From: Lentzea terrae
Lineage (GTDB): Bacteria; Actinomycetota; Actinomycetes; Mycobacteriales; Pseudonocardiaceae
Length of the DNA stretch: 64,000 nt
Direction of reading: 5' to 3'
Assembly: GCF_003265345.1 (NCBI RefSeq)
Contig: NZ_QFWW01000004.1
Coordinates: 279,846 to 343,845 of the forward strand
The position numbers were made by a program, and so were the translations under genes. Below, piece after piece: positions 33,400-42,081 of the stretch (positions are counted from its first letter, which is position 1; the number at the start of each line of letters is the position of its first letter). The notes beneath the pieces are model-generated. The model searched no databases, was not told the DNA's origin, and worked only from the letters and a program-made list of their open reading frames with translations.

Positions 33400-34668
33400 T
33401 CAGGCTCCCTTCACCCACGGCAGCAGATCGCGGTTCTGCGCGATCAGCTCGTCGGCCAGCTGGTCCGCGATGGCGTGCTGGCCGATCAGCGGGTGGGCGA
33501 GCAGTGCGTTCGCCACTCGGTCGCGGCCGCCGTGCAGGGCGGCCTCCAGTGCGAGGTATTCGTAGGCGGTCACGTGTGAGATGAGGCCGGAGATGGAGGG
33601 TTCCACCGGGCGGACTGGCAGCGGGGTGCCGCCGTTGTTGTCCACTGTGGACGAGACCTCGATCACGGCGTCGTCGGGGAGGAAGGGGAGCGTGCCGTTG
33701 TTCTGCACGTTCACCACGTGCTTCTCGGCGCCTCCGCCGCCCGTCAGCGCGTGCACGAGTTGCACGGCGGCTTCCGAGTAGTAGGCGCCGCCGCGTTGGG
33801 ACAGCTGTTCTGGCTTTGTGACGACTGAAAGGTCGCTGTAGATGTCGAGCAGTTCCTTCTCGACTGTTGCGACCACCTCGGCGCGCGGCGGTTCGGTGCG
33901 CTGCTTCTTCACGACCTGGTCGTGGTTGTAGAAGTAGTTGAGGTAGTACGAGGGAACCATGTTCAGGCGCTGCATGAGGGAGGCGTCGATGCCGATGTGC
34001 TCGGCGAGGCCTTCCGCGTGCTGGGAGAGCAGCTCGGGAAGGCGGTCCACGCCGTCGACGTGGACGCCGCGTTCCCACGTGAGGTGGTTCAGGCCGACGT
34101 GTTCGAGTTCCACAGTGGACGGATCGACGCCCAGCAGGCCGGAGGTCCAGCGTTGGAAGGTGATCGCCACGTTGCACAGGCCGATGGCCTTGTGGCCGGC
34201 TTGGAGGAGGGCGCGGGTCACGATGCCGACCGGGTTCGTGAAGTTCACGATCCAGGTGTTCTCGCCGGCGATCGAACGGACCTTGTCGGCGATGTCCAGG
34301 ACGACCGGGACAGTGCGCAGGGCCTTGGCCAGGCCGCCGGCGCCGGTCGTCTCCTGGCCCACGCACCCGCAGGTGAGCGGGAACGTCTCGTCGGAGGCGC
34401 GGGCCGCCTGGCCGCCTACCCTGAGCTGGAGGAGAACCGCTGACGCGCCCTCTACGCCCTGTTCCAGCGACGTTGTCGTGCGCACCTTCGCCGGGTGGCC
34501 GGCGTGCTCCAGCAAGCGCTGGCAGAACGGGCCGATGATCGACAGGCGGTGCTCGTCCGGGTCGACGAGGACGATCTCGTCCACCGCGAGGCTGGTGCGG
34601 CGTCCGGCGATGCCGTCGATCAGCTCCGGTGTGTAGGTGGACCCGCCACCGACGACGGTCAGTTTCAT
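33400..34668 (-). CDS. GH4 6-phospho-beta-glucosidase-type glycosidase
   Basis: 422 residues from the ATG at 34668 (AAGGG ribosome site). GH4 enzymes use NAD and a metal and act by oxidation-elimination. The Rossmann start LTVVGGGSTYTPELIDGI binds NAD, NFTNPVGIVTRAL is the family signature, GLCNVAI and HVGLNHLTW provide metal-binding Cys and His. The closest branch hydrolyses 6-phospho-beta-glucosides, but here it is paired with an ABC importer rather than a PTS, so the true substrate may differ. Coupled to the upstream permease by 4 nt. Confidence 0.9.
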   Translation of the reverse strand: MKLTVVGGGSTYTPELIDGIAGRRTSLAVDEIVLVDPDEHRLSIIGPFCQRLLEHAGHPAKVRTTTSLEQGVEGASAVLLQLRVGGQAARASDETFPLTCGCVGQETTGAGGLAKALRTVPVVLDIADKVRSIAGENTWIVNFTNPVGIVTRALLQAGHKAIGLCNVAITFQRWTSGLLGVDPSTVELEHVGLNHLTWERGVHVDGVDRLPELLSQHAEGLAEHIGIDASLMQRLNMVPSYYLNYFYNHDQVVKKQRTEPPRAEVVATVEKELLDIYSDLSVVTKPEQLSQRGGAYYSEAAVQLVHALTGGGGAEKHVVNVQNNGTLPFLPDDAVIEVSSTVDNNGGTPLPVRPVEPSISGLISHVTAYEYLALEAALHGGRDRVANALLAHPLIGQHAIADQLADELIAQNRDLLPWVKGA

Positions 34669-35558
34669 CCCTTGACTCCTGTGAAGGTGATGCCCTTGAC
34701 GAACGACTTCTGGGCGAAGATGAAGAGGATGATCGCCGGGATCATCGTCAGGAACGTCACCGCCATTGCTGAGTTCCACTGCACGATGTGCATGCCCTTG
34801 AACGTCGCCAGTGCCAGCGACAACGTCCACTGCTCCTTCACCTCACCGGTGTAGAGCAACGGGCCGAAGTAGTCGTTCCAGGTGAAGAGGAAGCAGAACA
34901 GCGCCGTGGCCGCGATGCCGGGCTTGGCCATCGGCACGATGATCCGCACCAGTGTCTGGAACTCCGAGCAGCCGTCCACCCGTGCGGCGTCCACATAGGA
35001 CTGCGGGATGGTCAGCATGAACTGACGCAGCAAGAAGATGCTGAACGCGTCGAAAAGGAAGTACGGCGCGATCAACGGCAACAGCGTGCCGGTCAGGCCG
35101 AGCGACGACCACGTGTCGTACAGCGGCACCGCGACGACCTGCGGTGGCAGCATCATCGCGCCGATCACCAGCAGGAACGCCACGTTGCGGCCGCGCCATC
35201 GGAGCTTCGCCAGTGCGTAGGCGGCCGGGATCGACGAGAGCAGCATGCCCGCGGTCGCGAGCAGCGAGTACGTGAGGCTGTTGAACAGGTACTGGAACAG
35301 CGGGGCCTTGTCGAAGACCTCGACGAAGTTCTCCCAGTGCCATTCCGTCGGCCACAGGTTCGAGGTGAAGGCCTGGTCGTCGGACATCACGGCGGTGAGG
35401 AAGACGAACAGCACGGGCGTCGCGAACATCAGGCCCAGCGCGAGGCCGATCGCGTGCGTGGCGACCCAGTTGAGGATTCCCCTGACGTCACGGGGTTTCT
35501 TCGGCAGCTCCGGCTCGGCCGGGACGTCCAGCGGTGGCTTGGCGAGCGTGGCGGTCAT
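34665..35558 (-). CDS. Sugar ABC transporter permease, MalG type
   Basis: 297 residues with six membrane helices and the EAA-loop signature ARVDGCSEFQTLVRIIVPMAKPG, through which the permease contacts its ATPase. A typical MalG/CUT1 inner-membrane subunit. It overlaps the MalF-type gene upstream and the GH4 gene downstream by 4 nt each. No ATPase gene is in the operon, so a shared MsiK-like ATPase elsewhere would be needed. Confidence 0.92.
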   Translation of the reverse strand: MTATLAKPPLDVPAEPELPKKPRDVRGILNWVATHAIGLALGLMFATPVLFVFLTAVMSDDQAFTSNLWPTEWHWENFVEVFDKAPLFQYLFNSLTYSLLATAGMLLSSIPAAYALAKLRWRGRNVAFLLVIGAMMLPPQVVAVPLYDTWSSLGLTGTLLPLIAPYFLFDAFSIFLLRQFMLTIPQSYVDAARVDGCSEFQTLVRIIVPMAKPGIAATALFCFLFTWNDYFGPLLYTGEVKEQWTLSLALATFKGMHIVQWNSAMAVTFLTMIPAIILFIFAQKSFVKGITFTGVKG

Positions 35559-36529
35559 GCTCCCGGGCCCCCTTCCTCAGCGGCGGAGCCCTTGCGCATC
35601 CGCTGCACCAGCACGATCGTCACGCCGAACGAGATGATGAACAGGACCGTCGCCATCGCGGCGGCGTAACCCATGTCGAAGTAGCGGAAGCCTTGTGTGT
35701 ACAGGTAAACCGGGAACGTCAGCGTGGAGTTGTCCGGGAACCCGAGGTACTTCGTCGATCCCGTCGAGTCCGCTGAACCCGAGCCCGCCGACCCCGCGAC
35801 GACGGCTTGGGTGAAGAGCTGCAACGCGAGGATCACCGAGTTCACGATGCCGAAGAGCAGCACCGGGGAGATCGTCGGCAGCGTCACGTGCCACCACCGG
35901 CGGATCGGGCCGGCGCCGTCGAGCTCGGCGGCCTCGTACTGCTCCTGCGGCACGTCGAGGATCGCGGCCAGGATGATGATCATCAGGTCGCCGGAGATCC
36001 ACAGCATGATCGCGGTGATGCCGGGCTTGGCCCACATCGGGTCGGAGAACCACAGCGGTGAGTCGAGCCCGAACCAGCCGAGCACCGTGGCGAACGGGCC
36101 GCCGTTGGGGCGCAACACCATGAAGAACACGAGGGTCGCGGCCACCGGCGGTGCCAGCGACGGGAGGTAGCAGAGCGTGCGGATCAGGCCGACGCCGGAT
36201 TTGAGACGTGCGATGACCGACGCCACGCCCAGCGCGAACACCGTCCGCGCGATGGTCAGCACCGCGACGAACCACAGCGTGTTCTGGATCGCCTTGGTGA
36301 ACAAGGGATCCTTGAACATGAAGAGGTAGTTGTCGAGGCCGGTGAACTCCGGTGCGTTGATCAGGTCGTACTTCGTGAACGAGAAGATGACCGTGGCGAC
36401 CAGCGGATAACCGAAGAACAGGACGAAGCCGATGATGGCCGGGGCCATGAACCCGAGCACGGCGAGACGGTGGCGGGCACGAGCCCGCCCCCTGCCGGGG
36501 GCGGGCCGAGCTCCGAGCGTGGCGGTCAT
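35555..36529 (-). CDS. Sugar ABC transporter permease, MalF type
   Basis: 324 residues, six membrane helices after a basic N-terminal tail. The EAA loop is YEAAELDGAGPIRRWWHVTLP. CUT1-family partner of the MalG-type protein encoded next. An unusual Gly/Ser-rich loop (AGSAGSGSADSTGSTKYLG) lies between helices 5 and 6. Starts 11 nt after the solute-binding protein stop. Confidence 0.92.
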   Translation of the reverse strand: MTATLGARPAPGRGRARARHRLAVLGFMAPAIIGFVLFFGYPLVATVIFSFTKYDLINAPEFTGLDNYLFMFKDPLFTKAIQNTLWFVAVLTIARTVFALGVASVIARLKSGVGLIRTLCYLPSLAPPVAATLVFFMVLRPNGGPFATVLGWFGLDSPLWFSDPMWAKPGITAIMLWISGDLMIIILAAILDVPQEQYEAAELDGAGPIRRWWHVTLPTISPVLLFGIVNSVILALQLFTQAVVAGSAGSGSADSTGSTKYLGFPDNSTLTFPVYLYTQGFRYFDMGYAAAMATVLFIISFGVTIVLVQRMRKGSAAEEGGPGA

Positions 36530-36540
36530 CTTGCGAACCC

Positions 36541-37869
36541 CTACTTGCCGCTCTTGGCGAGCTGGTCGTCGATGTTCTGGTCGACCTTCTTCAGGCCCGC
36601 AGCCAGGTCCGGCTCCTTGCCCGAGGTGTACGACACCGCGAAGTCGGTCACGGCCTTGATGTGCGCGTCACCGATCGGGGTGACCGGGTTGCCCTTGAGC
36701 TTGTCGCTCTTGGCCAGGTCGATGAACGTCTTGAACTGCGCGTCCACCTCGAGCTTCGGGCTCTCCATCGCGGCCTTGGTGCTCGGCACGTTCTTGATGG
36801 CGTTGGACAGGTCGACGATCGTGTCGGTGTCGAACGACAGGTGCTTGATCAGCTCCCACGCGGCGCCGGGGTTCTTGGCGCCCTTGGGAATGCCCATGAT
36901 CGTGCCGGTGGTGAAGGCGGTGCCGTAGTCGGCGGGCTTCCAGGTCGGGAACGGAGCCGTGCCGAACTTGATCTGTGGCGCCTGGGCCTTGAGGAAGGCG
37001 GTGCGGTACTCGCCGTCCATCATGATCGCGATCTTGCCCTGGTGGAACGCGTGGTCGGCCGAGTACTCCTGGCCGAGACCGGCGCGGAAGCGCTCCAGCG
37101 CGTCGAAGCCGTAGAAGTCCACGAGCTTCTTCTGGAACGTCATCATCTCGGTGAAGCCGGGTGAGGTGGCGAGCGCCGACTTGCCGTCCGGGGTCGTCCA
37201 CTCGGCACCGAACGACGGGCCGAGGATGGTCGGGCGGTTGGCGTAGAAGCCCATGGTGGGCAGGTAACCGGCGCGCTCGATGTCGCCGTTCGGCGCCTTC
37301 TTGGTCAGCTTCTTCGCGGCCTCGAACAGCTCGTCCAGCGTCTTCGGCGGGGCCGCGACGCCGGCCTCCGCCATCATGCCGGTGTTGTAGTACATGGCGT
37401 ACACGTCGGTGAGCATGGGCATCGCGCAGCGGTTGCCCTTGTACTCGGTGTACTCGCGCACGGCAGGCGAGATCTGGTTCAGGTCGACCTTGTCGCGGTC
37501 GATGTAGGGCTGCAGCTTCTGGAACGCCCCGGAGGAGCAGAACTGGCCGATGTTGTCGGTGGTGAACGACAGTGCGACGTCCGGCGTGTTGCCCGACCGG
37601 ATGCCCGCGGTGATCTTGTCGTCGTCCTGCGAGCCCTCGTGCTTGATCTCGATGTTCGGGAACTTCTTGTTGAACGTCTTGAGGGCCTTGGTGACCTCTT
37701 CGAGCTCGCGGTCGGAGTAGTTGCTCCAGACCGTGAGGGTGAGCTTGTCGTCCTTGCCGGGAGCGGCTGCGGCTTCGGAACTCGCGCCGCCACCCTTGCC
37801 CGCCGCACATGCGGTGAGGGTCAGCGCTGCGGCGACACAGAGCAAGGCAGCACGGGTGTGCTTGCGCAT
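36541..37869 (-). CDS. Extracellular sugar-binding lipoprotein of ABC transporter
   Basis: 442 residues from the ATG at 37869, which has AAGGAG 6 nt upstream; a GTG two codons earlier overlaps that site. The signal peptide ends LTLTAC with lipid Cys21. The body is a family-1 solute-binding protein: LTVWSNYSDRELEEV, FNKKFPNIEIKHEGSQDDDK, and GTIMGIPKGAKNPGAAWELIKHL near the C-terminus. It captures an oligo- or amino-sugar at the cell surface and hands it to the two permeases. Confidence 0.92.
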   Translation of the reverse strand: MRKHTRAALLCVAAALTLTACAAGKGGGASSEAAAAPGKDDKLTLTVWSNYSDRELEEVTKALKTFNKKFPNIEIKHEGSQDDDKITAGIRSGNTPDVALSFTTDNIGQFCSSGAFQKLQPYIDRDKVDLNQISPAVREYTEYKGNRCAMPMLTDVYAMYYNTGMMAEAGVAAPPKTLDELFEAAKKLTKKAPNGDIERAGYLPTMGFYANRPTILGPSFGAEWTTPDGKSALATSPGFTEMMTFQKKLVDFYGFDALERFRAGLGQEYSADHAFHQGKIAIMMDGEYRTAFLKAQAPQIKFGTAPFPTWKPADYGTAFTTGTIMGIPKGAKNPGAAWELIKHLSFDTDTIVDLSNAIKNVPSTKAAMESPKLEVDAQFKTFIDLAKSDKLKGNPVTPIGDAHIKAVTDFAVSYTSGKEPDLAAGLKKVDQNIDDQLAKSGK

Positions 37870-37885
37870 GTGCACTCCTTCTCGA

Positions 37886-39100
37886 TCAACGTGGGGACCC
37901 GGCGACCGACACAGGGCCGCGGAATGGAGCCGTGGTGGCTGCCGGCAGACCGAAAACCGTCTCGCGGGCCACCGCCAGTGCCGAGTGCAGTGCGCCGCTG
38001 CGCACCGGCTTCCCGGTCACCAGAGCCAGCTGGACGGGCGTCCTCGGCACCACCAGTTGCCGCAACTCCGCGGCAACGAGATCGTTCAGCGTCGTTCCGC
38101 CTGCCTGGGCGATGTCGCCGGACAGGAGGATGAGTTCCGGGTCGAGCACCGCGACGACGCTGGCCACACCCGTGGCGATGCGCCTGGCGAGATCACCCAG
38201 GAACTCCCGGCCCGCAGGTCCCGCGGCCAACGCCTTGCGCACGGCACCGTGACCGTTGCGCGCGGCGAGCCCGTGGGCCCTGGCGAGCTTGCAGATCGAT
38301 GCGTTGCTGAGCAGCTCACCGAACGTGCCGCCGGAGCGGTCCGTGTCGGTGTCGGCAGATGCGCGGTCGGGGATCATCAGCCCGTCGATCTCGCCCGCGC
38401 CACCGGAGGCGCCGCGCAGCAGCACCCCGTTGATCACGACAGCGGCACCGACGAGGTCGGCGGGCCAGATGACGACGAAGTCGCGCACCTCGGTGGCCCT
38501 GCCGGCGACCATCTCCTCCAGTGCGACCAGGTTGACGTCGTTCTCGACGCTCACCGAGGTCGCGAGCTGCTCCCGCAACCGGCCGGGCATGTCGAAACCG
38601 CTCCAGCCGGGCAGATGTGGTGCGTAGGCGAGCTCGCCGTTCGCGGGGTTCACCGCTCCCGGACAGCCCACCACGGCGTGCAGCAACTGGTCGGGTTGCA
38701 GGCCTGCCTGCCCGCACGCCTTGCCGACCGCGCTCACGAACGCCTCGAGCACTCCGTACTTCGCGGGCATCGGCGCCTTGTGCTCGGTGAGCACGGTGCC
38801 GGAGATGTCCGCGATCGCGATGTCGACCGTCTCGGGGGTGAGGTCGATGGCCGCGATGTGCGCGAGGGCCCCGTTGACCGACCACAGCTGGGCACGCGGC
38901 CCGCGTCCACCGCCGCGCAGTCCGTTGCGGACCACGGTGTCGGCGGTTTCCAGCCGGGTGAGCAGCTGTGCGGTCGCCGGCTTGGAGAGGCCGATCAGGC
39001 CCTCCAACTCCGACCTGGTCAGCGGCCCGTTGCGCAGCAAAGCCTCGATGGCTGCGCGGTCGTTGATCTCCCGCAGCAGTCGTGGGCTTCCGGCACGCAT
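37886..39100 (-). CDS. ROK-family transcriptional regulator
   Basis: 404 residues. N-terminal winged helix (about 10-75: NGPLTRSELEGLIGLSKPATAQLLTRLE), then a ROK sugar-kinase-like fold (VVGCPGAVNP, the ENDVNLVALEE motif, GASGGAGEIDGLMI). Such proteins repress transport operons until a sugar or sugar phosphate binds. It is the first gene of the operon: the binding-protein gene begins 16 nt downstream, so all six genes probably share the promoter before this one and are autoregulated. The kinase-type zinc motif is poorly kept, which fits a regulator. Confidence 0.9.
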   Translation of the reverse strand: MRAGSPRLLREINDRAAIEALLRNGPLTRSELEGLIGLSKPATAQLLTRLETADTVVRNGLRGGGRGPRAQLWSVNGALAHIAAIDLTPETVDIAIADISGTVLTEHKAPMPAKYGVLEAFVSAVGKACGQAGLQPDQLLHAVVGCPGAVNPANGELAYAPHLPGWSGFDMPGRLREQLATSVSVENDVNLVALEEMVAGRATEVRDFVVIWPADLVGAAVVINGVLLRGASGGAGEIDGLMIPDRASADTDTDRSGGTFGELLSNASICKLARAHGLAARNGHGAVRKALAAGPAGREFLGDLARRIATGVASVVAVLDPELILLSGDIAQAGGTTLNDLVAAELRQLVVPRTPVQLALVTGKPVRSGALHSALAVARETVFGLPAATTAPFRGPVSVAGSPR

Positions 39101-39113
39101 TAGGTCCGCTCCT

Positions 39114-39132
39114 GTCTGTTAACTTTCCAGAC
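39114..39132. promoter_or_regulatory. Candidate ROK operator
   Basis: GTCTG-TTAACTTTC-CAGAC, an inverted repeat with an AT-rich centre, directly upstream of the ribosome site of the ROK gene (AGGAG at 39107-39112). Its place fits autorepression of the sugar operon. Confidence 0.45.
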
Positions 39133-39198
39133 GATTTCGTGGAGACGGTAGTGACCTGGTTCACCGCGGTCAATCCCCGATATGGGTCCGTTACCTGA

Positions 39199-39214
39199 CT
39201 TAGGTTCACCTAAG
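39199..39214. promoter_or_regulatory. Palindromic operator-like site before DUF3159 gene
   Basis: CTTAGGT-TC-ACCTAAG, a perfect 7-2-7 palindrome 13 nt before the ATG at 39228. The half-sites TTAGGT/ACCTAA recall DtxR/IdeR iron boxes, but those have a 7-nt spacer, so another regulator is likely. Confidence 0.5.
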
Positions 39215-39227
39215 GCAGTCTGGAAGC

Positions 39228-39872
39228 ATGACCGACGTGCGCCAGGAGTCGCTCGCATCACTGCTGGGAGGCCGGGGCGGCGCCCTCGACGCCTCCCTGC
39301 CGCCACTGGCGTTCGTCGCGGGCTGGCTGATCTGGGGCCACTCGATCGGCGCCGGTGCCGTGGTCGCCGTCCTGTGCGGCGTCGTGATCGGCGTGTTCCG
39401 TCTCGTACGCGGCGAGAAACCCCGCGCCGTGGTGCTGTCCGTGCTGCTCGTGGTGGCAGCCGCACTGATCGCTTTGTACACCGGGCGCGTCGAGGACTTC
39501 TTCCTCATCCAGCTGCTGTCCAACGTGGCCTCGGCCCTGGCGTGGGCGGGCTCGATCGGGGTGCGCTGGCCGTTGCTCGGCGTGGTGGTGGGAACGCTGC
39601 TCGGGCAGAAGACCCGGTGGCGGCGAGATCCTGCCCTTTTGCGCGCCTACTCAGTCGCGTCGTGGGCTTGGGTCGGTCAGTACGTGCTGCGGGTCGCCGT
39701 GTTCACGCCGTTGTGGCTCAACGCCGAGGTCATCTGGCTGGGCACGCTCCGCGCGGTGCTGTCGTGGCCGCTGCAGATCGTCTGCATCGTGGTGTCGGGG
39801 TGGCTGCTTCGTCGCGCGCTGCCTTCGGACCACCCCGGCTTCCGGCACCCGCAGGTGCCGGAGCAGGCTTAG
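39228..39872 (+). CDS. DUF3159 membrane protein
   Basis: 214 residues with about six membrane helices and the recognisable actinobacterial DUF3159 pattern: GGRGGALDASLPPLAFVAGW at the start, RVEDFFLIQLLSNVASALAW in the middle and a C-terminal WLNAEVIWLGTLRAVLSWPL. Function unknown. It diverges from the ROK gene across 127 bp with a palindromic site near its start, and overlaps the convergent lipoprotein gene by 4 nt. Confidence 0.87.
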   Translation: MTDVRQESLASLLGGRGGALDASLPPLAFVAGWLIWGHSIGAGAVVAVLCGVVIGVFRLVRGEKPRAVVLSVLLVVAAALIALYTGRVEDFFLIQLLSNVASALAWAGSIGVRWPLLGVVVGTLLGQKTRWRRDPALLRAYSVASWAWVGQYVLRVAVFTPLWLNAEVIWLGTLRAVLSWPLQIVCIVVSGWLLRRALPSDHPGFRHPQVPEQA

Positions 39873-40366
39873 GCCTTCAGCTTCTCGACGACCCGTCCGG
39901 CGAGCTTCTCGCTGAGTTCGCAGGCGATCGGGTATTCGGGTTCTGCCCGGAAGTTGGTGGTGATGCGCACTTCGACGGCAGCCCCACCCGACGCGCTGAT
40001 GGTGGTGTCGCAGGTTCCCTGGCCATCTCCGGCATTGCTGACGAAAGCCGGGTATCCGGCGACCGTCGTCTCCCGGAACGTCTTGCCCTTCCTGGCCTGC
40101 TCCTTCAACGCCTCGAACGTCTTCCTCGTCGAGAGGGTGACGGAGTAAGCCGGCCGCGTCATGGCCTTCGGATCCCAGAAGCAGTGCGGCCCCTGCGATG
40201 TGTCCTTCAGCTTGGGGTCGTGGAACTCGTCCTCGGAATTGAGTTCCTTGCTGGTGAACAGCCGGCACGGATCGTCCACGAACTTGCTCAGGTCGAGGTC
40301 GGACGAGGTGGAGCAGCCGGACACGACAGCCGCGGTCGTCAGCAGGATCAGAGCGTTGAGCTTCAC
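39869..40366 (-). CDS. DUF3558-family lipoprotein
   Basis: 165 residues. The signal peptide ends VVSGC (lipid Cys18). The mature part has the DUF3558 pattern: DPCRLFTSKELNS, a central CFWDP strand and a C-terminal CDTTISAS..ACELSEKLAGRVVEKL with two further cysteines likely in a disulfide. The family is common in Pseudonocardiaceae and mycobacteria, is surface-exposed, and has no known function. Confidence 0.87.
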   Translation of the reverse strand: MKLNALILLTTAAVVSGCSTSSDLDLSKFVDDPCRLFTSKELNSEDEFHDPKLKDTSQGPHCFWDPKAMTRPAYSVTLSTRKTFEALKEQARKGKTFRETTVAGYPAFVSNAGDGQGTCDTTISASGGAAVEVRITTNFRAEPEYPIACELSEKLAGRVVEKLKA

Positions 40367-40420
40367 AGTTCCCGTAGACGATGGCGGCGGAGAGTCGGTT
40401 CCGCAATCAGGCGAACTAGC

Positions 40421-40579
40421 TCAGCGGCTGGTCGCCAGCCGCAGGAAAGCCGACCACGCGTCCGCCGAGACAGGGATGTGGGTGGCGGCGGCCTTGCTGT
40501 CCCGGATGCCGACGCTCCTGCCCACTTCGACGCAGTTGTCGCTGTTTGCGCTATAGCTGCTCTTGCGCCAGGTGGTCAT
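40421..40579 (-). CDS. DUF397 protein
   Basis: 52 residues, nearly all one DUF397 domain: TWRKSSYSANSDNCVEVG, then GIRDSKAAATHIPVSADAW and AFLRLATS. DUF397 proteins usually sit beside an XRE-type regulator (DUF5753) in actinomycetes and are thought to act with it, sometimes as a toxin-antitoxin-like pair. No such partner is present here, so this looks like an orphan. The start has GAGGGTC upstream. Confidence 0.88.
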   Translation of the reverse strand: MTTWRKSSYSANSDNCVEVGRSVGIRDSKAAATHIPVSADAWSAFLRLATSR

Positions 40580-40631
40580 CAGAGACCCTCCAAGATGGGA
40601 TCGCGCCCGCGCCCGCGCCAGGTCGGATGAG

Positions 40632-40796
40632 ATGCAGGAACAGGTTCAAACCGTGCAGGATCAACCGTTCGCGGACGTGTGCCAGTCGATGTTGCGGCAG
40701 GCGTTCAGCCCAGGTGCCGACGTCGTGTTCAGCGACTCTCCGGATCTTCTCGCGCTCCTGCGTACCGATGAACTCCGTGCCGCGCTGCTGAGGTAG
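40632..40796 (+). CDS. Doubtful small open frame
   Basis: 54 residues from the ATG at 40632 (QEQVQTVQDQPFADVCQSML..DELRAALL). Third-position GC is moderate and there is only a poor GATGAG ribosome site. It fills the 220-bp gap between the divergent DUF397 gene and the convergent membrane-protein gene. It may be a remnant or non-coding. Confidence 0.3.
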   Translation: MQEQVQTVQDQPFADVCQSMLRQAFSPGADVVFSDSPDLLALLRTDELRAALLR

Positions 40797-40801
40797 GCAG
40801 A

Positions 40802-41980
40802 TCAGCGCTTCTTCCGCTTCTTGCCGGAACCGGGCACCGTGCCGGTCTTGGGCGGCGGGGGAGGCGGTTCGGGGAAGGCCTCGAGGTCGTCCTGGTCCTT
40901 CATGAACCCCAGGAAGGCCTTGAAGCAGAACCGATAGGCGAGGTAGAGGAAGCCCACGGCGACGAGTCCAAGCCCGGCGACGATCACCTGGTACTGCTTG
41001 TCCAGACCGCCGACCGTGTCCCAGTCCTCCTGCAACTCCGCTGAGCCCGTGACCACGGACAGCGTGATCATCGTCAGCATGTAGAGCGGCATGAGCAGGA
41101 ACGCGCCGACGAGGAGCAGGACGTACGGGCGGCTGTCGGTGCGGAACTCCCAGTTCGCGGGGCGGAGGTCGCTCTTCCTCTTCGGCCGGGTAGACCAGAA
41201 CGGCTGCTCGACGAGTTCGACGCCCGCGGAACGCGCTCGCACCACGGCCAGCGCAGTCGTGCCGACCTTCTCGGTCACCGGGATCAACAGTTCGCGCGCC
41301 GTGCCGACGACGTGCAGAGCAGGCCCAGGAAGCACGTCGAACGAACGTGGTCTCCCCACGTCACCATCAGCGTAGATGATCACCTGGCAGGTCATCTCCT
41401 GCTCGACCTCGATGAGCTCGATCGACCGCATCGCCGTCCACGGCACAGCGACCACGTCACGCGACCGCTTTCGGCGTGAGACCAGGCTGTCCAGCACCAG
41501 GCGGTCCTCCCTGACGCACAGCCGAGCCTTGAGATCCCTGGTGGGGAACGGGATTTCGAGCCTCGAACCGATCAACGCGGACGTGACCGGCCGAGTGGTG
41601 ACCAGCACGACCAACTCACCGAGTGCCCAGACCACCACGAGCAGACCTGCTGCTACCAACAGCGCAATCGGGCGGTCGCGATCAGCCACGAGCGCGAAGG
41701 TCTTGAGCAGTGCGGCGTAGATGCCGGGGAACGCGGCCCAGCGGGTCCAGACTCTCCACATCGGCATCCGTCGGCGGTGCCAGAGCAGTCCAGCGGTCGT
41801 GATGATCCAGAACGCCACCGCTCCAGCAGCGATGTCGTCGATCCCCAACGGCTGGACGGACTTTCGTCCGGCGAGCGCGTGCTCCCAGACCCCCAATCGC
41901 TCGGCCGTGACGAGAGAAAAGGCAGCGGTGAACGCGATCAGCGCAAGCCCTGCTGTCCGGCGCAGGAACAGCTCGATCAC
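40802..41980 (-). CDS. Membrane protein of the type VII-substrate operon
   Basis: 392 residues from the GTG at 41980 (GGGAGAAC upstream). Two hydrophobic hairpins near the N-terminus (about 8-25, 45-65, 80-125), a soluble PH-like beta domain (about 140-260, with RLEIPFPTRDLKARLCVREDRL split over strands), two more helices (about 290-370), and a Pro-rich, Lys/Arg-rich tail. No known family. It is the last gene of a coupled set after YbaB, EspC-like and WXG100-like genes, and might be an immunity or export partner. A 34-codon frame that continues past the previous gene's TGA ends 4 nt inside this start. Confidence 0.75.
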   Translation of the reverse strand: MIELFLRRTAGLALIAFTAAFSLVTAERLGVWEHALAGRKSVQPLGIDDIAAGAVAFWIITTAGLLWHRRRMPMWRVWTRWAAFPGIYAALLKTFALVADRDRPIALLVAAGLLVVVWALGELVVLVTTRPVTSALIGSRLEIPFPTRDLKARLCVREDRLVLDSLVSRRKRSRDVVAVPWTAMRSIELIEVEQEMTCQVIIYADGDVGRPRSFDVLPGPALHVVGTARELLIPVTEKVGTTALAVVRARSAGVELVEQPFWSTRPKRKSDLRPANWEFRTDSRPYVLLLVGAFLLMPLYMLTMITLSVVTGSAELQEDWDTVGGLDKQYQVIVAGLGLVAVGFLYLAYRFCFKAFLGFMKDQDDLEAFPEPPPPPPKTGTVPGSGKKRKKR

Positions 41981-42081
41981 AGTTCTCCCACCATCCGTTG
42001 CTTTTCCCAGTACTCGCGCCACTCCCGGTCCCGCTCGTTCTGCTTCACCTGAGCATCGGCCTCGCGATGGGATTGGTCGCT

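Noticed and set aside
39199-39214. IdeR/DtxR iron box
   Set aside because: Half-sites fit but the spacer is 2 nt instead of 7, and the neighbouring genes are not iron related.
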